Assembly (NCBI GenBank): GCA_025403435.1
Contig: CM046348.1
Coordinates: forward strand, 14,942,034-15,006,033
Length of the DNA: 64,000 nucleotides
Source: Artocarpus heterophyllus
Lineage: Eukaryota > Streptophyta > Magnoliopsida > Rosales > Moraceae
Direction: 5' to 3'
Positions 10,396 to 21,360 of this stretch are shown here, piece after piece. The notes under the pieces were generated by a model that was given only the letters and a program-made list of their open reading frames with translations, had not been told where the DNA came from and made no database searches. The position numbers and the translations under genes are program-made. The first letter of the stretch is position 1. Every line of letters begins with the position of its first letter.

Positions 10396-11723
10396 ATGAA
10401 ACTAGACGAGGAAAATCTGAGAGGCCAGGCTGAGATATGGAAGCACATGTTCGGCTTCGCGGATTCCATGGCCATGAAAAGCGCCGTGGAGCTCCGAATA
10501 CCCGACATCATTAACTCCCACGGCGGCCCGATGACTTTGGCCCAAATAGTCTCCGTCATTCCCAACACCCCTTCTCCGGACATCTCCTGCCTCGGGCGCA
10601 TCATGAGGCTATTGGTCCGGCGAAAGATCTTCTCCGCTCATCGCCCATCCGACGGCTCCAGAGACGGCCCCACCACCACTCTTTACGGCCTGACCCGATC
10701 TTCAAGGTGGCTCCTGCGCGACACGTCGGATAATGATGATCAGCTGACTCTGGCGCCGATGCTCCTGTTGGAGAACCATCCTCTGCTGATGGCTCCGTGG
10801 CACTGCTTTAGCCAGTGCGTCAAGGAAGGCGGGCTCGCCTTGGAGAAGGCCCATGGGCCGGAGATATGGGACTTCGTAGCCGAGGACGGCGAGTTCAACG
10901 AGATGTTCAACCAAGGCATGAAGTGTGCTTCCCGGATCGTGATGAAGGCAGTTCTGTCGGACTACGATAACAATGGTTTCAGTACTTCAGTGGGGTCGTT
11001 GGTGGACGTGGGAGGGGGGACCGGTGGGGACGTGGCTGACATCGTTAAATCCTGTCCGCACATCAAGGGCATTAACTTTGATCTTCCAGATGTACTCGCC
11101 AAGGCGCCGAATCATCCCGGAGTGTCTCATGTTGGGGGTGACATGTTTGAGTTTGTTCCAAATGCTGACGCAGTATTCTTAAAGGCAAGCTCACACACAC
11201 ACACACACATATACATTCTTTATATGTCGTTTATTATAAAAATAACTAGTGGATATTCTCATATGATCTGAAGTCATAGAAGAGATGGAATATTCTGAAT
11301 TTTTTTTTTCTGATTAATGTATATATTACATACATGCAAACATATTGACATATTATAAATTAATTTTTTTTTATGATCTGATATTCTCGTATTGATATAT
11401 CATTTTTTTGTAAATCTATGCAGTGGATAATGCATGACTGGAGCGATGAAGATTGTGTGAAGATCCTGAAGAATTGCCGGGAAGCAATACCAGAGAAAAG
11501 TGGGAAAATTATCATAGTGGACATAGTTTTGGAGCCAGAAGGAAAAGGGCTGTTTGATGACGCCGGATTGGTGTTTGACCTGGTAATGGTCGCACACACC
11601 TCATGGGGAAAAGAGAGGACAGAGAAGGAGTGGAGAAAGATATTGAAAGAAGGAGGCTTCCCTCGCTACAAAATCATCAAAATCCCTGCCTTAACATCCA
11701 TCATTGAGGCATTTCCACAGTGA
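10396..11723 (+). CDS. Class II S-adenosylmethionine-dependent O-methyltransferase, two exons, 362 aa
   Basis: Small-molecule O-methyltransferase of the plant COMT/alkaloid-OMT class. It transfers a methyl group from SAM to a hydroxyl of a phenylpropanoid, flavonoid or alkaloid; the substrate cannot be told from sequence. Exon 1 (10396-11184) gives 263 codons and exon 2 (11424-11723) gives 99 plus stop, joined in phase 0. The N-terminal dimerisation domain begins GQAEIWKHMFGFADSMA (residues 10-26). The SAM motif LVDVGGGTGG is at 202-211, DLP at 229-231 and GGDMFE at 247-252. The catalytic His is H267 in HDWSDED, with D268, acidic D296, and E327 in GKERTE. The C-terminus ends SIIEAFPQ, as in complete family members. 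The ATG was chosen because it starts the conserved N-terminus behind a TATA box. The intron begins GC, not GT. The closest groups I recall are norcoclaurine 6-OMT and reticuline 7-OMT-like enzymes. Confidence 0.93.
11185..11423 (+). other. OMT intron with GC-AG boundaries (239 bp)
   Basis: The donor reads AAAG|GCAAGC and the acceptor TATGCAG|TGG. Joining these restores the conserved family sequence (FLK then WIMHDWSD) without frame change. No usable GT donor lies near the exon end: a (CA)n tract follows directly. GC-AG introns are a minor but functional class that needs an otherwise strong donor, as seen here. The pseudogene copy at 46924-48237 has a normal GT donor at the same place. Confidence 0.85.
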
Positions 11724-11782
11724 CCTATTTTATACATTATGGTCAAAATTTGAGGCTAGCACTAAAATATATATATATATAT

Positions 11783-11848
11783 AAACGACCCGCTTATTAT
11801 TCTTCTATCTATATATATATATATATAAGAATAATAAGCGGGTCGTTT
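11783..11848. repeat. Perfect 22-bp inverted repeat (hairpin) downstream of the OMT gene
   Basis: The arm at 11783-11804 (AAACGACCCGCTTATTATTC plus TT) is the exact reverse complement of 11827-11848, with a 22-nt AT-repeat loop between. It begins 60 bp past the OMT stop, so it may lie in the 3' UTR. Alternatively it is a fragment of a fold-back element. Confidence 0.8.
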
Positions 11849-12130
11849 GTTTGTTTTGATTAACTTTTATGGTATGCGAGAGGCTATACATTTGGCACGC
11901 CAACCCAGGGGTGAATTACAAATTAATATGTCCACATTTTGGGAGAAATGTAAGAGTTTGAAATAATGTCCCAAGTACTTTCCATTTTGTACAATGGATT
12001 ACTAAAATAATAAATAAAGATTCTTATTATCAACTACTGACATAACGAAAGCGTGGACAAGGAAACTTAGAAAAAAGTATAAATTTTTAAAGCCCATTGA
12101 TTTGAAATGAATGCCGAAAAATCTATTAAT
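11849..12130. other. Noncoding DNA after the OMT gene
   Basis: An AATAAA-like sequence near 12010 could serve as a distant polyadenylation signal. Nothing else was recognised. Confidence 0.3.
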
Positions 12131-12272
12131 TCAATATGAATACTGAAAGAAAGGACATCTGTAAACCTAGTAATTTTATCAAGATACTAGAAGAATAGGC
12201 ATCAATATGAATACTGGAAGAAAGGACATTTGTAAACCTAGTAATTTTCTCAAGATACTAGAAGAATAGGCA
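12131..12272 (+). repeat. Two-copy 71-bp tandem duplication
   Basis: Copies at 12131-12201 and 12202-12272, each starting 'tcaatatgaatactg' and ending 'agaagaataggca', differ at only a few bases. Confidence 0.8.
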
Positions 12273-13062
12273 TTAATCACTTGTTGATTATAAAAAATAC
12301 CGAGAAATTTGGATAAATAGAAAGTAAAACAGTCTAATTTCATTAATAATAATTCTTCCGTGTTACATATGATAGGACTATCCTATTTATCTCTTGTCCC
12401 AAATGGTAAGGGGAAACTACAAATAAAAATAGGAAAATAAATATTCCAAAAATTAGAAAATAAAAAATAACTAATCCTATTTTGAATTTGGAAACTAAAA
12501 ATAATCCTAAATAATCCTAAAATTTGTAATTAAAGTCTATCCGATTATGGAAAACAAAATCTAATATTTGAATTGAAAATAACTTAGAAAATCTTCAAAA
12601 CGGGAAACTTATCGAACTGCTGAATTCGGTTGGCCGGTTGACCAATAATATAGTCCAGTCAACCGAACTACTTCTAAAAGGACTCCTATGCATTGCATCA
12701 ACTACAAACAAAAATAAAATAAAATAAAACTTTTCCAAAAGGAGAAAATTTCACAAAATAAGTGGATTTTCTTCTCATCTGGTTCCTTGCGAACGAAATA
12801 ATTAATGATTATAAAATAATGTTTATGTATTGAATGAATAATATATTGAATCATGAGAGTCCTGGTTGTGTCATCACTTATTAATAAACATGTTTGTATA
12901 TAAATTCGATCAATCCGTTCAATCTAACTAATCCAATTTGCTAAATTAGATTAGGATTGCGAGAATTATGCATTAGTGATGAATTAAGATTTTCTTTATC
13001 TGATAGGTATAGACTAGAATATGAATTGAGCAATATCTTCAATCCAAATAATTCGTGAATCT

Positions 13063-13100
<38 letters not shown>

Positions 13101-16100
13101 ATAAATTATACATAGTTAAGTTTTTAAAAGAATAAGTAAACAACAATCACATATTACCTTTCAAGTTCAACTAAACATATTGATTATGTTGTATTATGTT
13201 GGATATTGTTGAGCTATGTTTTCTTATGTCATATTTATTTTAATTTTTAGTTTTTAAAGAATTTAAAGGCTTAATCCATAAATCTACAAAATCCAATTAG
13301 TCAAATTTGATGTTCTCGAATAGGATTGGATTAAGGGAACTCTCGTCGGTACATTTCGCATTGACATTTTCTCAATCCAAAATAACAAATTGGATTAAGA
13401 CCTCTTATATTTGTGATCCGATCTCTGATCACTATTAATGTTAGTTTAGCGGTGAGAAAGAGAAACATATCTCATTTGGTTTTGCTTTCGGAAATATTTT
13501 TTAGAAACGGTACTTAAATAGTGTTTGACTGATATGCATTTATTAAACGGCTAATGTAGTTTGAAACCACTGTTAATTACTTTTTCTTTCATAGTTAAGG
13601 ACTTATAAACTCAATAAACATCTTTATAAACATAAATAAAAACAAACACCGTTTTTGGTTTTCCACTTTTCTTATATTCAAAACAATTTCGATGTATAAA
13701 AACATAAAAGCTGCTATGAAAACCAAGAAAAGCAATACTAAAATTATGAAACTAAGTGAATTTCTAGAGATAAATTTTAGAGGGAGAATGCAGAGAGAGA
13801 AGCTCTTGTATTATTACATAGGAGATGCCTGTTTAAAATGAGTGAGGGAGGGTATTTATAGGAAAATTTACAACATTATTTATGATTACTATTCATAGGT
13901 ACTACTCATCCGTGATATCATTGCTTGCATCATTAATTGTTACTATTTACATAAAATCCTTATTTTATCTGTTGGTGGACAACCATATACTTCTTGCGTA
14001 AGTTGATAACAAAAACTAATTAATGAACCAGTCCCAACACTATTCTAAAAAATTATCATTTTTATTTTATACTCAAAATAAAATAAATTTTTATTTAAAA
14101 AATATTTTAAAAACGCTCGCATAGGGGTCAATTATGATATAGTAAGAATCATATTATTTTAATATTTTAAGCTGTAAGATTTATGTAAAATTGGAGTTTC
14201 ATTTATATAATTAAAAGAAAAATCTCAAGCGTCATATGAAAAAACAAGTTAAACAACTTGTTATTTTTCGTCAAGTTTCGTCTCTCTGTCTCTGTCTCTC
14301 TCTTGTTTTTCTTTTCCGCTTTTGTCGATATTTCTTTACGTACTTCGCTTCTTCCTAAAATCGCGCCCTATATTGTGCTGTTAGTCATTACGCACGCATT
14401 TATGATGCCTTCAAATTCTTTTGTAAATTGCGGGATCACGAGTTGATTGGTAATTTTATCTAGAATCACATATTTCGTCGTAGATATTATTTTTCTTGGC
14501 ATATTGCCAAGGTGAATCACAATTATGTCGTCTGGCCATAAAATTTGATAAGTTGCCCTTTTGTTACATATGGTAAATATTAGAATAACTATTAATACCA
14601 GGAGGAGCTACACGTGAACGAGGGTAAACAACCTTCCTTATAAACTTTTTTTCCTTCCAATATTATATAGAAAATTTTAAAAAATTATATTTCGCTCCTT
14701 TTAAAACTATATTCGCTCCTCCAAAATTATGTTCCGCTTGTTTTATATCTCTTGCACTTAATTTTTTTTTGACAATGTTAGTATTAAGTTCCGCCCCTAT
14801 CTAATTTTTCTGGTTTCGCCTTGATTAATACCACATATGTAATATAGTTTTCAGTAGTCTTGTAAAAATTACGCTATGAACAAGTGAAGACAGCTTAGTT
14901 AGTTGTAAGTCTCTCCATCCCAACCATAGATTGAGGGTTCGAGTTACGCTTAACCCCACTCAAAAGTAAGTGATATTCCCCCTTCTCTTATATAAAAAAA
15001 ATTACGCTATGTCACACTTTTAAAAAATATTTTTATTCATGTCACACTTCAAAAAAGTAGAGCCACACTAAGTTATGTCACACTTAAACATGTGCGTCAT
15101 TTATAAAAAGTAAGTTTTTGAATTATTACATTTATAAAAATTTCCCTTAGTAATTTGGGCTTCAAATTATTTTGGCTTTGGACTCCTTCGTCCAGCCCTA
15201 AACATTTAATTGATAATTTATCTCTTGAACTTTTCAAATTATTACAATGTGTCCTATTTTGTTTATATTCCTGTTGAATCGGTGATGAAAAGCTCACATG
15301 CATGTGCCTCATGTCACGACAAATAATCCTATGTCCAATAAAAAAATTATAAATCTAATTCAAACCCTGAGGCAAATTCTTCCAAATTCAAATCTCAAAT
15401 GAAGGGGAATTTAACAAATGAAACACATTACAATAATGCAAACCTTAGAAGTTTTGGGATGAGTTGTTGAAAGTCTTAAAGTCTAGAAGACAATAGCTCA
15501 AGACTCATATACATTATATGTATACGTGTCTTAAAGCTATTCTTGATTGCTTTGATGTATATGGATTTTTTCAGCCAAAAACTTGGTACCAGATTTCGTT
15601 AATCTGAGTTGACTTGCTGGAACTTATTTTACTTTTATGTTTTACTGCGACTTTTTTGCAAGTTTCCTTTACTGCACCTATATGCACATCCCTGCCCAGC
15701 ACAGTGAATGTATGGATGAAAATTTTGTGTATTGTTTATTTCAAATGTGGAATGATAACAAATTGACCAAATTTTATGACTACAATTAATATTGACGCCA
15801 TGAATATGATGATCCCAATTGAAAATTTTGCAGCTGGTTAAGTTTCAGCTTATTTACGGCGACATAAGGATATGAATTCCTATAAATATTACTGTCGTTT
15901 TTAAATCTTTTCTTGAGATTTTTTTTAAGCGACAGAAAGAAATGGCATATTTAAGGTGTTGAGTAAAAATTAATAGCATATTTTTTTTGGTGAAAAGAAT
16001 AACATAATTTTTTAATATTTTTTGGTGAAAAAAAATAACAGTTTGTTTTTAAATTCCAGAAATGCCCTTTCAGACCAAAATCCCAAAATTTTTCCCCTCC

Positions 16101-16174
16101 CACCAGGTCCTCAATCGAGTTGGAAATCATCTTCATAGGCATTGCTCGTCATCAGAGTTCATCTAGATGGAATT
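12273..16174. other. AT-rich intergenic DNA
   Basis: No gene supported. An (AT)n microsatellite lies at about 13068-13097. Short ORFs at 14258-14446 (+) and 15097-15312 (-) have no recognisable motif and look like chance. Confidence 0.5.
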
Positions 16175-16851
16175 TGTTGTGGGATATCCCGAGGCCTACG
16201 GACCGAAGGACGAGATGAAGAAAAAGCCCAACTCGGCCCACTACTCAAATATAATAGAAGTCCAAATAACGCTAGAGCTTGCCTCTCTAGAAGGAAGTTG
16301 AGGTTAAACAAGTTTCGTGTTCTCCGGCCATTAATGCGCCCCCACTTTAGAGATAGACAACAATGGCTGAGGCTGACAGTTGAGACAGTGCTTCTAAAAT
16401 TAAGTCCACTAACACAAAACTTAATGCACTTTTGGTACGTGCAGAGAGACCATGAGCAAATAATATGAGCTGGTGTAGAACAAGGAGATTACTGCCCCCA
16501 TTATCAATATTTTAATCATTTTCCTATAATGTATCAATAATATAAATGGGAGAGATAGGGGGAGGAAAAGGGATGGATTTGAGACTAGGAAAAACACAAA
16601 GAAACAAAGAGTTCTCCCTTCTTTGAAACAAACACTATTCTTTTTCCATTTTTGAAAAATCCATGTATTGTATGCAAACACTTGAGAAGAACAACTATAG
16701 TAGAGTAGCTCATTTAAGAATGAACCACTATTAATCCGTGTGTCCCCTTTATTTTTGTCCCTACTTTTACGTTTTTTACTACATTAACTAGTGGGTACCA
16801 TGAGTGATTGGTGAGGATTATTACAAGATTATTGTTGATTAATATCCAACA
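16175..16851 (+). mobile_element. Probable solo LTR or LTR fragment, about 0.68 kb
   Basis: Runs from TGTTGTGGGATATCCC to AATATCCAACA, so the ends are short inverted repeats of TG...CA type (TGTTG/CAACA). The body has the feel of a plant LTR: a GC-richer U3-like half with 'gaggcctacggaccgaagga', a TATA-like 'aatataaatggg' near 16530, then a T-rich downstream part. No matching 5-bp flanks were found, so the limits are tentative. The minus-strand ORF at 16421-16681 is not believed. Confidence 0.45.
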
Positions 16852-17138
16852 TCAACAGAATCCATCTTTGATCGTTGCTCTCAAATGCAAGTTTTTAAAA
16901 GGAAGCTAGCTCCCAGTTGCGAGTTCATCAGTGTCTTTCTTCTCCACCATCCCCAACACTCTTTTTAGATTTGTCAAAGTAGATCGATGAAATCTCGGTC
17001 CTTCCAAATCCAAACACCTCGATCGTGGTTTTGAAACTTTCCAAGAGGCCTATGGTTTTGACATGCTCAAATGTCATCGATCTTCAATCAATGGTGAGCC
17101 TAGATAGATCAAACCTTCCAGCAACAATGATCTGAGAC
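16852..17138. other. Intergenic DNA at the retrotransposon insertion site
   Basis: No gene recognised. Its sequence continues beyond the retrotransposon at 25345, as the target duplication shows. Confidence 0.5.
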
Positions 17139-17143
17139 GTTTA
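17139..17143. repeat. Target-site duplication GTTTA (left copy)
   Basis: GTTTA directly precedes the TGTAACG end of the complete retrotransposon and recurs at 25340-25344. Confidence 0.9.
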
Positions 17144-19111
17144 TGTAACGCCCCTATATGGGGGTTAACAGTTTTTAATGAGATAAAATAAAAATAAATA
17201 ATAAAAGTAAAACCTTAAAGATTAAAATTTGCCCGGGACTTAAATGAAAACTCTCAACTCAAAAATAAAAATATAAACGACAAATAAACCACAGTTTTAA
17301 TGTAGCACCTTAAATTTAATAATATAAACTGTTGTCATCATCATTTTAACCCTCAACACATTATAATACAGTCACAGAAAGTAACAATTGATGCTTACAT
17401 TATCATGAAGAACATTCTCAACGATTGAAGCAGTCCCAATGTAATATAGTTACATCACTTCCTCAACTATATTTCTCGTAGCCACCTCACACTTAGTGAG
17501 TCCTGAAAAGATATAAACATAAGGGAATGAGCAACACTATGCTCAGTAGAGAAAGCCATTACTCACCTCTATCATTACCACATTAAAATCTGCATGGTTA
17601 GTAAGTTACATCATATTCCAGATTATGAGGTTTATTATGATCACATCTTATGGATACCGTAGTTAATCATTACCAAGTGTCATAATTACACATTTATACA
17701 AATATTACCAATCATCATTGTTCCTAGGTATCCATGTTAAATTGAGTATCACTCAACTCATCGAGACCCAAATGGGCGCACTTGATCACCCTATAAACAT
17801 TCCAAGGGTGTTCCGGTGAGGGGACATCAAGCCCCGAGTCCTCACCAAATCGATTCCTGTACAGTGTGTTCTGGGACTTTCAACCCAAGGAAGCGTCATC
17901 GCCTTCCCCCTATTTTACCTTTTAGGGTATTCATGCCCAAGGACGTAACCGTCGCCCTCTTCATGTCTCACAATTTCTCTATATTGAATCATTATCAATA
18001 GAGTTAGTTTTCCTAACCATGCTTCTCAATTTATAACATGTGTCAATTCATTATGTTCCTCGCCGTACAATACAAGACGAGTCCATGTCATAGTTTCATA
18101 TGTGATAATCATATAATATCAGTTCAACATAGATATATATATATTGCGGCAAAACAATCAATTTTAATTCTATAAAAACCTCACAAAAGATGAGTAATAG
18201 AATCCCTACCTTTTAAGCTTATCAACAGTCTCTTAATCCTGGAATCAATTAACGTTAGCTCCATACTCCCTTGATCCTAAGGCGTGCATAAGGACAATTA
18301 AAACTAAAGCACAACATACAACTACATTCATAAAATTTATTTTAATTTAATCTTAGAATTTCAAGAAATAACCACTGCCCATAGAGGTATTATAAAGTTT
18401 AACAATATAAATTTTCTGTCTAGGGCATATACACTTAGACTTCATACATATGCTCCAAAATAGCAACAAACGTATACTTAGGTTTAAGAACGCAAATTTG
18501 AATAATCCTTTAGTATAAAAGAAAATTTATAAATGAAAGACTAAATTTGTTCATAAGATTCTAACCTCGGATTATGGTTAGTTGGAAGCTTGAAATGGCT
18601 TCAAAACAGGTTCCTTTACTTCGGTATGACTGAAATTCTTGCTCAAATGGAGGTGATGGTGGCTGATTTTTATGGCTGCCTTGAAGAAGTTCTCTAAGTA
18701 TTTTGCTTCAGCAAAGAAATGAGAAGAAGAGTGTGGGAACCGTGGAAGAGAAAGGAAGAAAAGATGAAGTCTTTGAAGAGAAGTGATGGAAACAATTATA
18801 GAGGAGACATGTTGAAGCATGTCACGGAGGAAATAAAGAAAATGAGGGTCAAGAGTAGTTGGAAAAGATATCCTTATGTCTCATCTAAAGACTTTAACAC
18901 ACATAATGCCAATATGACATTTTTGAGATTTATTAGAAGTTCTAAGGCTTTTTAGTAATCATACTAAATAAATATAGGAGAATTTTAGAAAACTTAAAAA
19001 TAGATAAAAATAAATATTATAAAATAAATTTAAATGAAGCAATTTTTTTTTTATACATTAAAAATTAATTTAATTACCTCAATACCCGTTAGGAGAATAA
19101 CGGGTGTCACA
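17144..19111 (-). repeat. 3' LTR of the LOG-carrying retrotransposon
   Basis: 1968 bp, TGTAACGCCC to GTGTCACA in + coordinates. It matches the other LTR at the same length. By eye the only difference is C at 18362 where the 5' LTR has T at 24590. Confidence 0.93.
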
Positions 19112-19117
19112 GCTCTA

Positions 19118-19125
19118 CCCCCCTT
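19118..19125 (-). other. Polypurine tract (AAGGGGGG on the minus strand)
   Basis: CCCCCCTT on the + strand lies 6 bp inside the 3' LTR. This is the place and composition expected for the plus-strand primer of reverse transcription. The adjoining remnant matches the end of Gypsy pol genes. Confidence 0.8.
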
Positions 19126-20066
19126 AAAGAAATTTCGTCCTCGAAATTTCAATTCTAGCAATACTAGTAAAAATTTTGATTCCATTATGATTCCAATTCC
19201 GAGTCTAAACCGTTAATGTTGTTTATCTTCCAAAATTAAGTTATCGTATCTCCACTTATTTACTTGCATAATAAATCTTACTCCTAAATCCCTCAATGAG
19301 AGTATTTCTGACAAGTTTCAACTTATAACACCGTATAATAGTCTAAGAATCTGATCAGGCATACATATTGACCATACCATGATTCCAGTCCTTCATTGTC
19401 CATGGACTGTGATTTACAATCACATTTAAGGAGATTGCCAGAGAAATTTTATATACTTCATCTTTAGGTTCCTTTCCCTTTTTAAGTAAGGAAAAGTCAA
19501 ATATATTTGATTTCATACCTCAACTAATAAACTAAAACATAATCATAAAACATATATCACAAACACTTCTATTCAAAACCATACATTAAACTTATTCATA
19601 GAGATATTAAACGGAATCTCAGAGTTGCAAACATACCCGACATATTTTTCATTAAACAGCTATCCTCATGACACAAACATTCAACCCAAATAATATACTC
19701 ATATTTCATATGGAATATCCCCATAACTGACTCTGGTACTTCCACATAATATTAACAGAATATTACACATTACAAACATGATACGGATACGTTTCGAGAG
19801 TACAAGGCACTCCGTATACCAGCTATCCATATCATGCATGCTTAGAGGATACAAAAACATCGATAAACAAAAGATCGGACCTTAAGAAGGATGCGTTTCG
19901 AGAGCATCAAGTACTCCGTATCCAGCCATCCCGGCATTAGGCTCAATGAATCTAAAAGATTGAACAACAACGTACCACAAGAAACACAGAATACAAGGCA
20001 AACGGTTATTCGTAACACACGAAATACGGACACACATGCCTACATGCCAAAGATAAAACAAAAAGA
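19126..20066 (-). other. Retrotransposon interior downstream of the LOG-like ORF
   Basis: Noncoding. It contains two copies of a roughly 50-bp unit, 19781-19830 and 19887-19935, each with 'gtttcgagag', then 'actccgta' and 'ccagc.atcc'. This could be the 3' UTR of the captured transcript. No poly(A) remnant was identified. Confidence 0.5.
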
Positions 20067-20756
20067 TTACAGATGGAGATTCAAATCAATTGGCCGCTCC
20101 CGGCTTTCCCTTTCCCATTCAAGCTTGGATGTTGCAGTGTCGGATTCTGGATGTATGATTTGCATTTTATCTATCAATTCCTCAGCTGTTGAAGCAGTGA
20201 CAAAGATTTGTCTCTCCGATTCTGTAGTGATGTTTTCTTCCACAGCGTAATCTAGAAATTTCAAAAGACCGTCATAAAAACCCTTTACGTTCAGCAGTCC
20301 CAAAGGTTTGGAATAAAAGCCCAACAATTGCCCACAAGCAACTATAAATATTTCCTCAAGAGTACCTAGACCACCAGGTAATGCTATAAAAGCATCAGAA
20401 TTATAGATTATGTCTTTAAAATTTTTAGGGATACTCCTGACTCCTTCTCCCTTACCTATGGCTTCCTTACAAAGGTTTCCTTCAACTGGAATATGAGGCC
20501 AAATTCTTACATCAGTAGCGTCGCTAGACCTAGCTGCTAGTGCCATATTTACCATCATTTTTATACTACCACCCCCATAGATTATGTTAATCTTCTTGCG
20601 TGCTAGGACTTGCCCTAAGTGATTTGCAGCTTCTAAATAGGCTTTATCTTTTCCAAGGCTGGAACCACAAAAGACACAGACATTCTTTATTTTCTTCGTG
20701 GACTGGGAGGTAGACATATTTGGTTTATAGAAGTGGTTGCTTAATGTCTGCTCCAC
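20067..20756 (-). CDS. LOG: LOG-like protein (cytokinin riboside 5'-monophosphate phosphoribohydrolase family), retrotransposon-borne
   Basis: LOG enzymes release active cytokinin bases from their riboside monophosphates in the cytosol. This 229-aa ORF shows the family fold in order: NVCVFCGSS (residues 25-33), YGGGS (60-64), SDAFIALPGGLGTLEE (120-135, with the signature PGGxGTxxE), KPLGLLNV (150-157) and a SKLEWE tail. It departs from active plant LOGs in two places. The segment after GGGS lacks the usual glycines (IKMMVN). The region that normally carries the Met-x-x-Arg-Lys active-site stretch reads PKNFKDIIY, so the catalytic Arg is not visible. Plant LOG genes normally have several introns; this one has none, which points to capture through mRNA. 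A second Met at residue 14 could be the native start. The C-terminus ends DLNLHL, an LxLxL pattern like an EAR repression motif. Intact but possibly catalytically altered. Confidence 0.85.
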   Translation of the reverse strand: MEQTLSNHFYKPNMSTSQSTKKIKNVCVFCGSSLGKDKAYLEAANHLGQVLARKKINIIYGGGSIKMMVNMALAARSSDATDVRIWPHIPVEGNLCKEAIGKGEGVRSIPKNFKDIIYNSDAFIALPGGLGTLEEIFIVACGQLLGFYSKPLGLLNVKGFYDGLLKFLDYAVEENITTESERQIFVTASTAEELIDKMQIIHPESDTATSKLEWERESRERPIDLNLHL

Positions 20757-21360
20757 TTAGACTTCGGGTTCTATATGAGATTTTAAAGATGAGAAATATA
20801 CAAAAAGGGCTAAAGAGATAGACGAGTAGGTAATGAAAAGGTAATCCAAAGATTTAAACAAAATATTGTGCGGATAAGAAAGTAAGATAAGGTGATTGAT
20901 AGTTTTCAGAAAATCTGATTCACTTTTTGAAAAAGATTAGACTCTAATTGTATAACTTTTGACAATTGAGAACAATTCGACAGAAGACCGTCTTGACGCA
21001 ACTGTAGACTTTTTGACAAATATACACCAAGTCGAGAAATTTAATATAAACGACAAATACTGTAGAACTTTTGAAATTTGAGACACAAATCTTGAAATAT
21101 CTGGATAAGTTTTTCAAAATTCAAACATATTACTGTACCGTATGTAATGTGTCTGATAAGATAATATATTTTATTATATATATATTTAAGAAAATCATAA
21201 ATTAAATAAGATATTAACACTTACTGTATCAATCTAATAATCACAATTATTTCAAACACAAAAGCAAATATTCTGAGTAAAAGAAAAACACAAACTGTTG
21301 AACATCAGCTAAAACTGCTTCAAATAAGCAAAGACTAAATAACCTTTATAGTGCGATGAC
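20757..21360 (-). other. Spacer between the two retrotransposon ORFs
   Basis: 604 bp without a supported ORF, AT-rich. Whether the downstream LOG-like ORF is reached by splicing, an internal promoter or a subgenomic-type signal is unknown. Confidence 0.5.

Noticed and set aside
10702..10914. Minus-strand ORFs across the OMT exons (also 10371-10604, 11360-11599)
   Set aside because: Shadows of the OMT coding sequence, which has the family motifs on the + strand.
19891..20250. 119-aa + strand ORF overlapping the LOG-like gene
   Set aside because: Antisense shadow of the LOG-like ORF and its 3' region.
20067..20756. Treating the LOG-like ORF as an ordinary host gene in an intergenic gap
   Set aside because: It sits between two same-age LTRs with one shared target duplication, is sense to the element and has no introns, so it is cargo of the retrotransposon.
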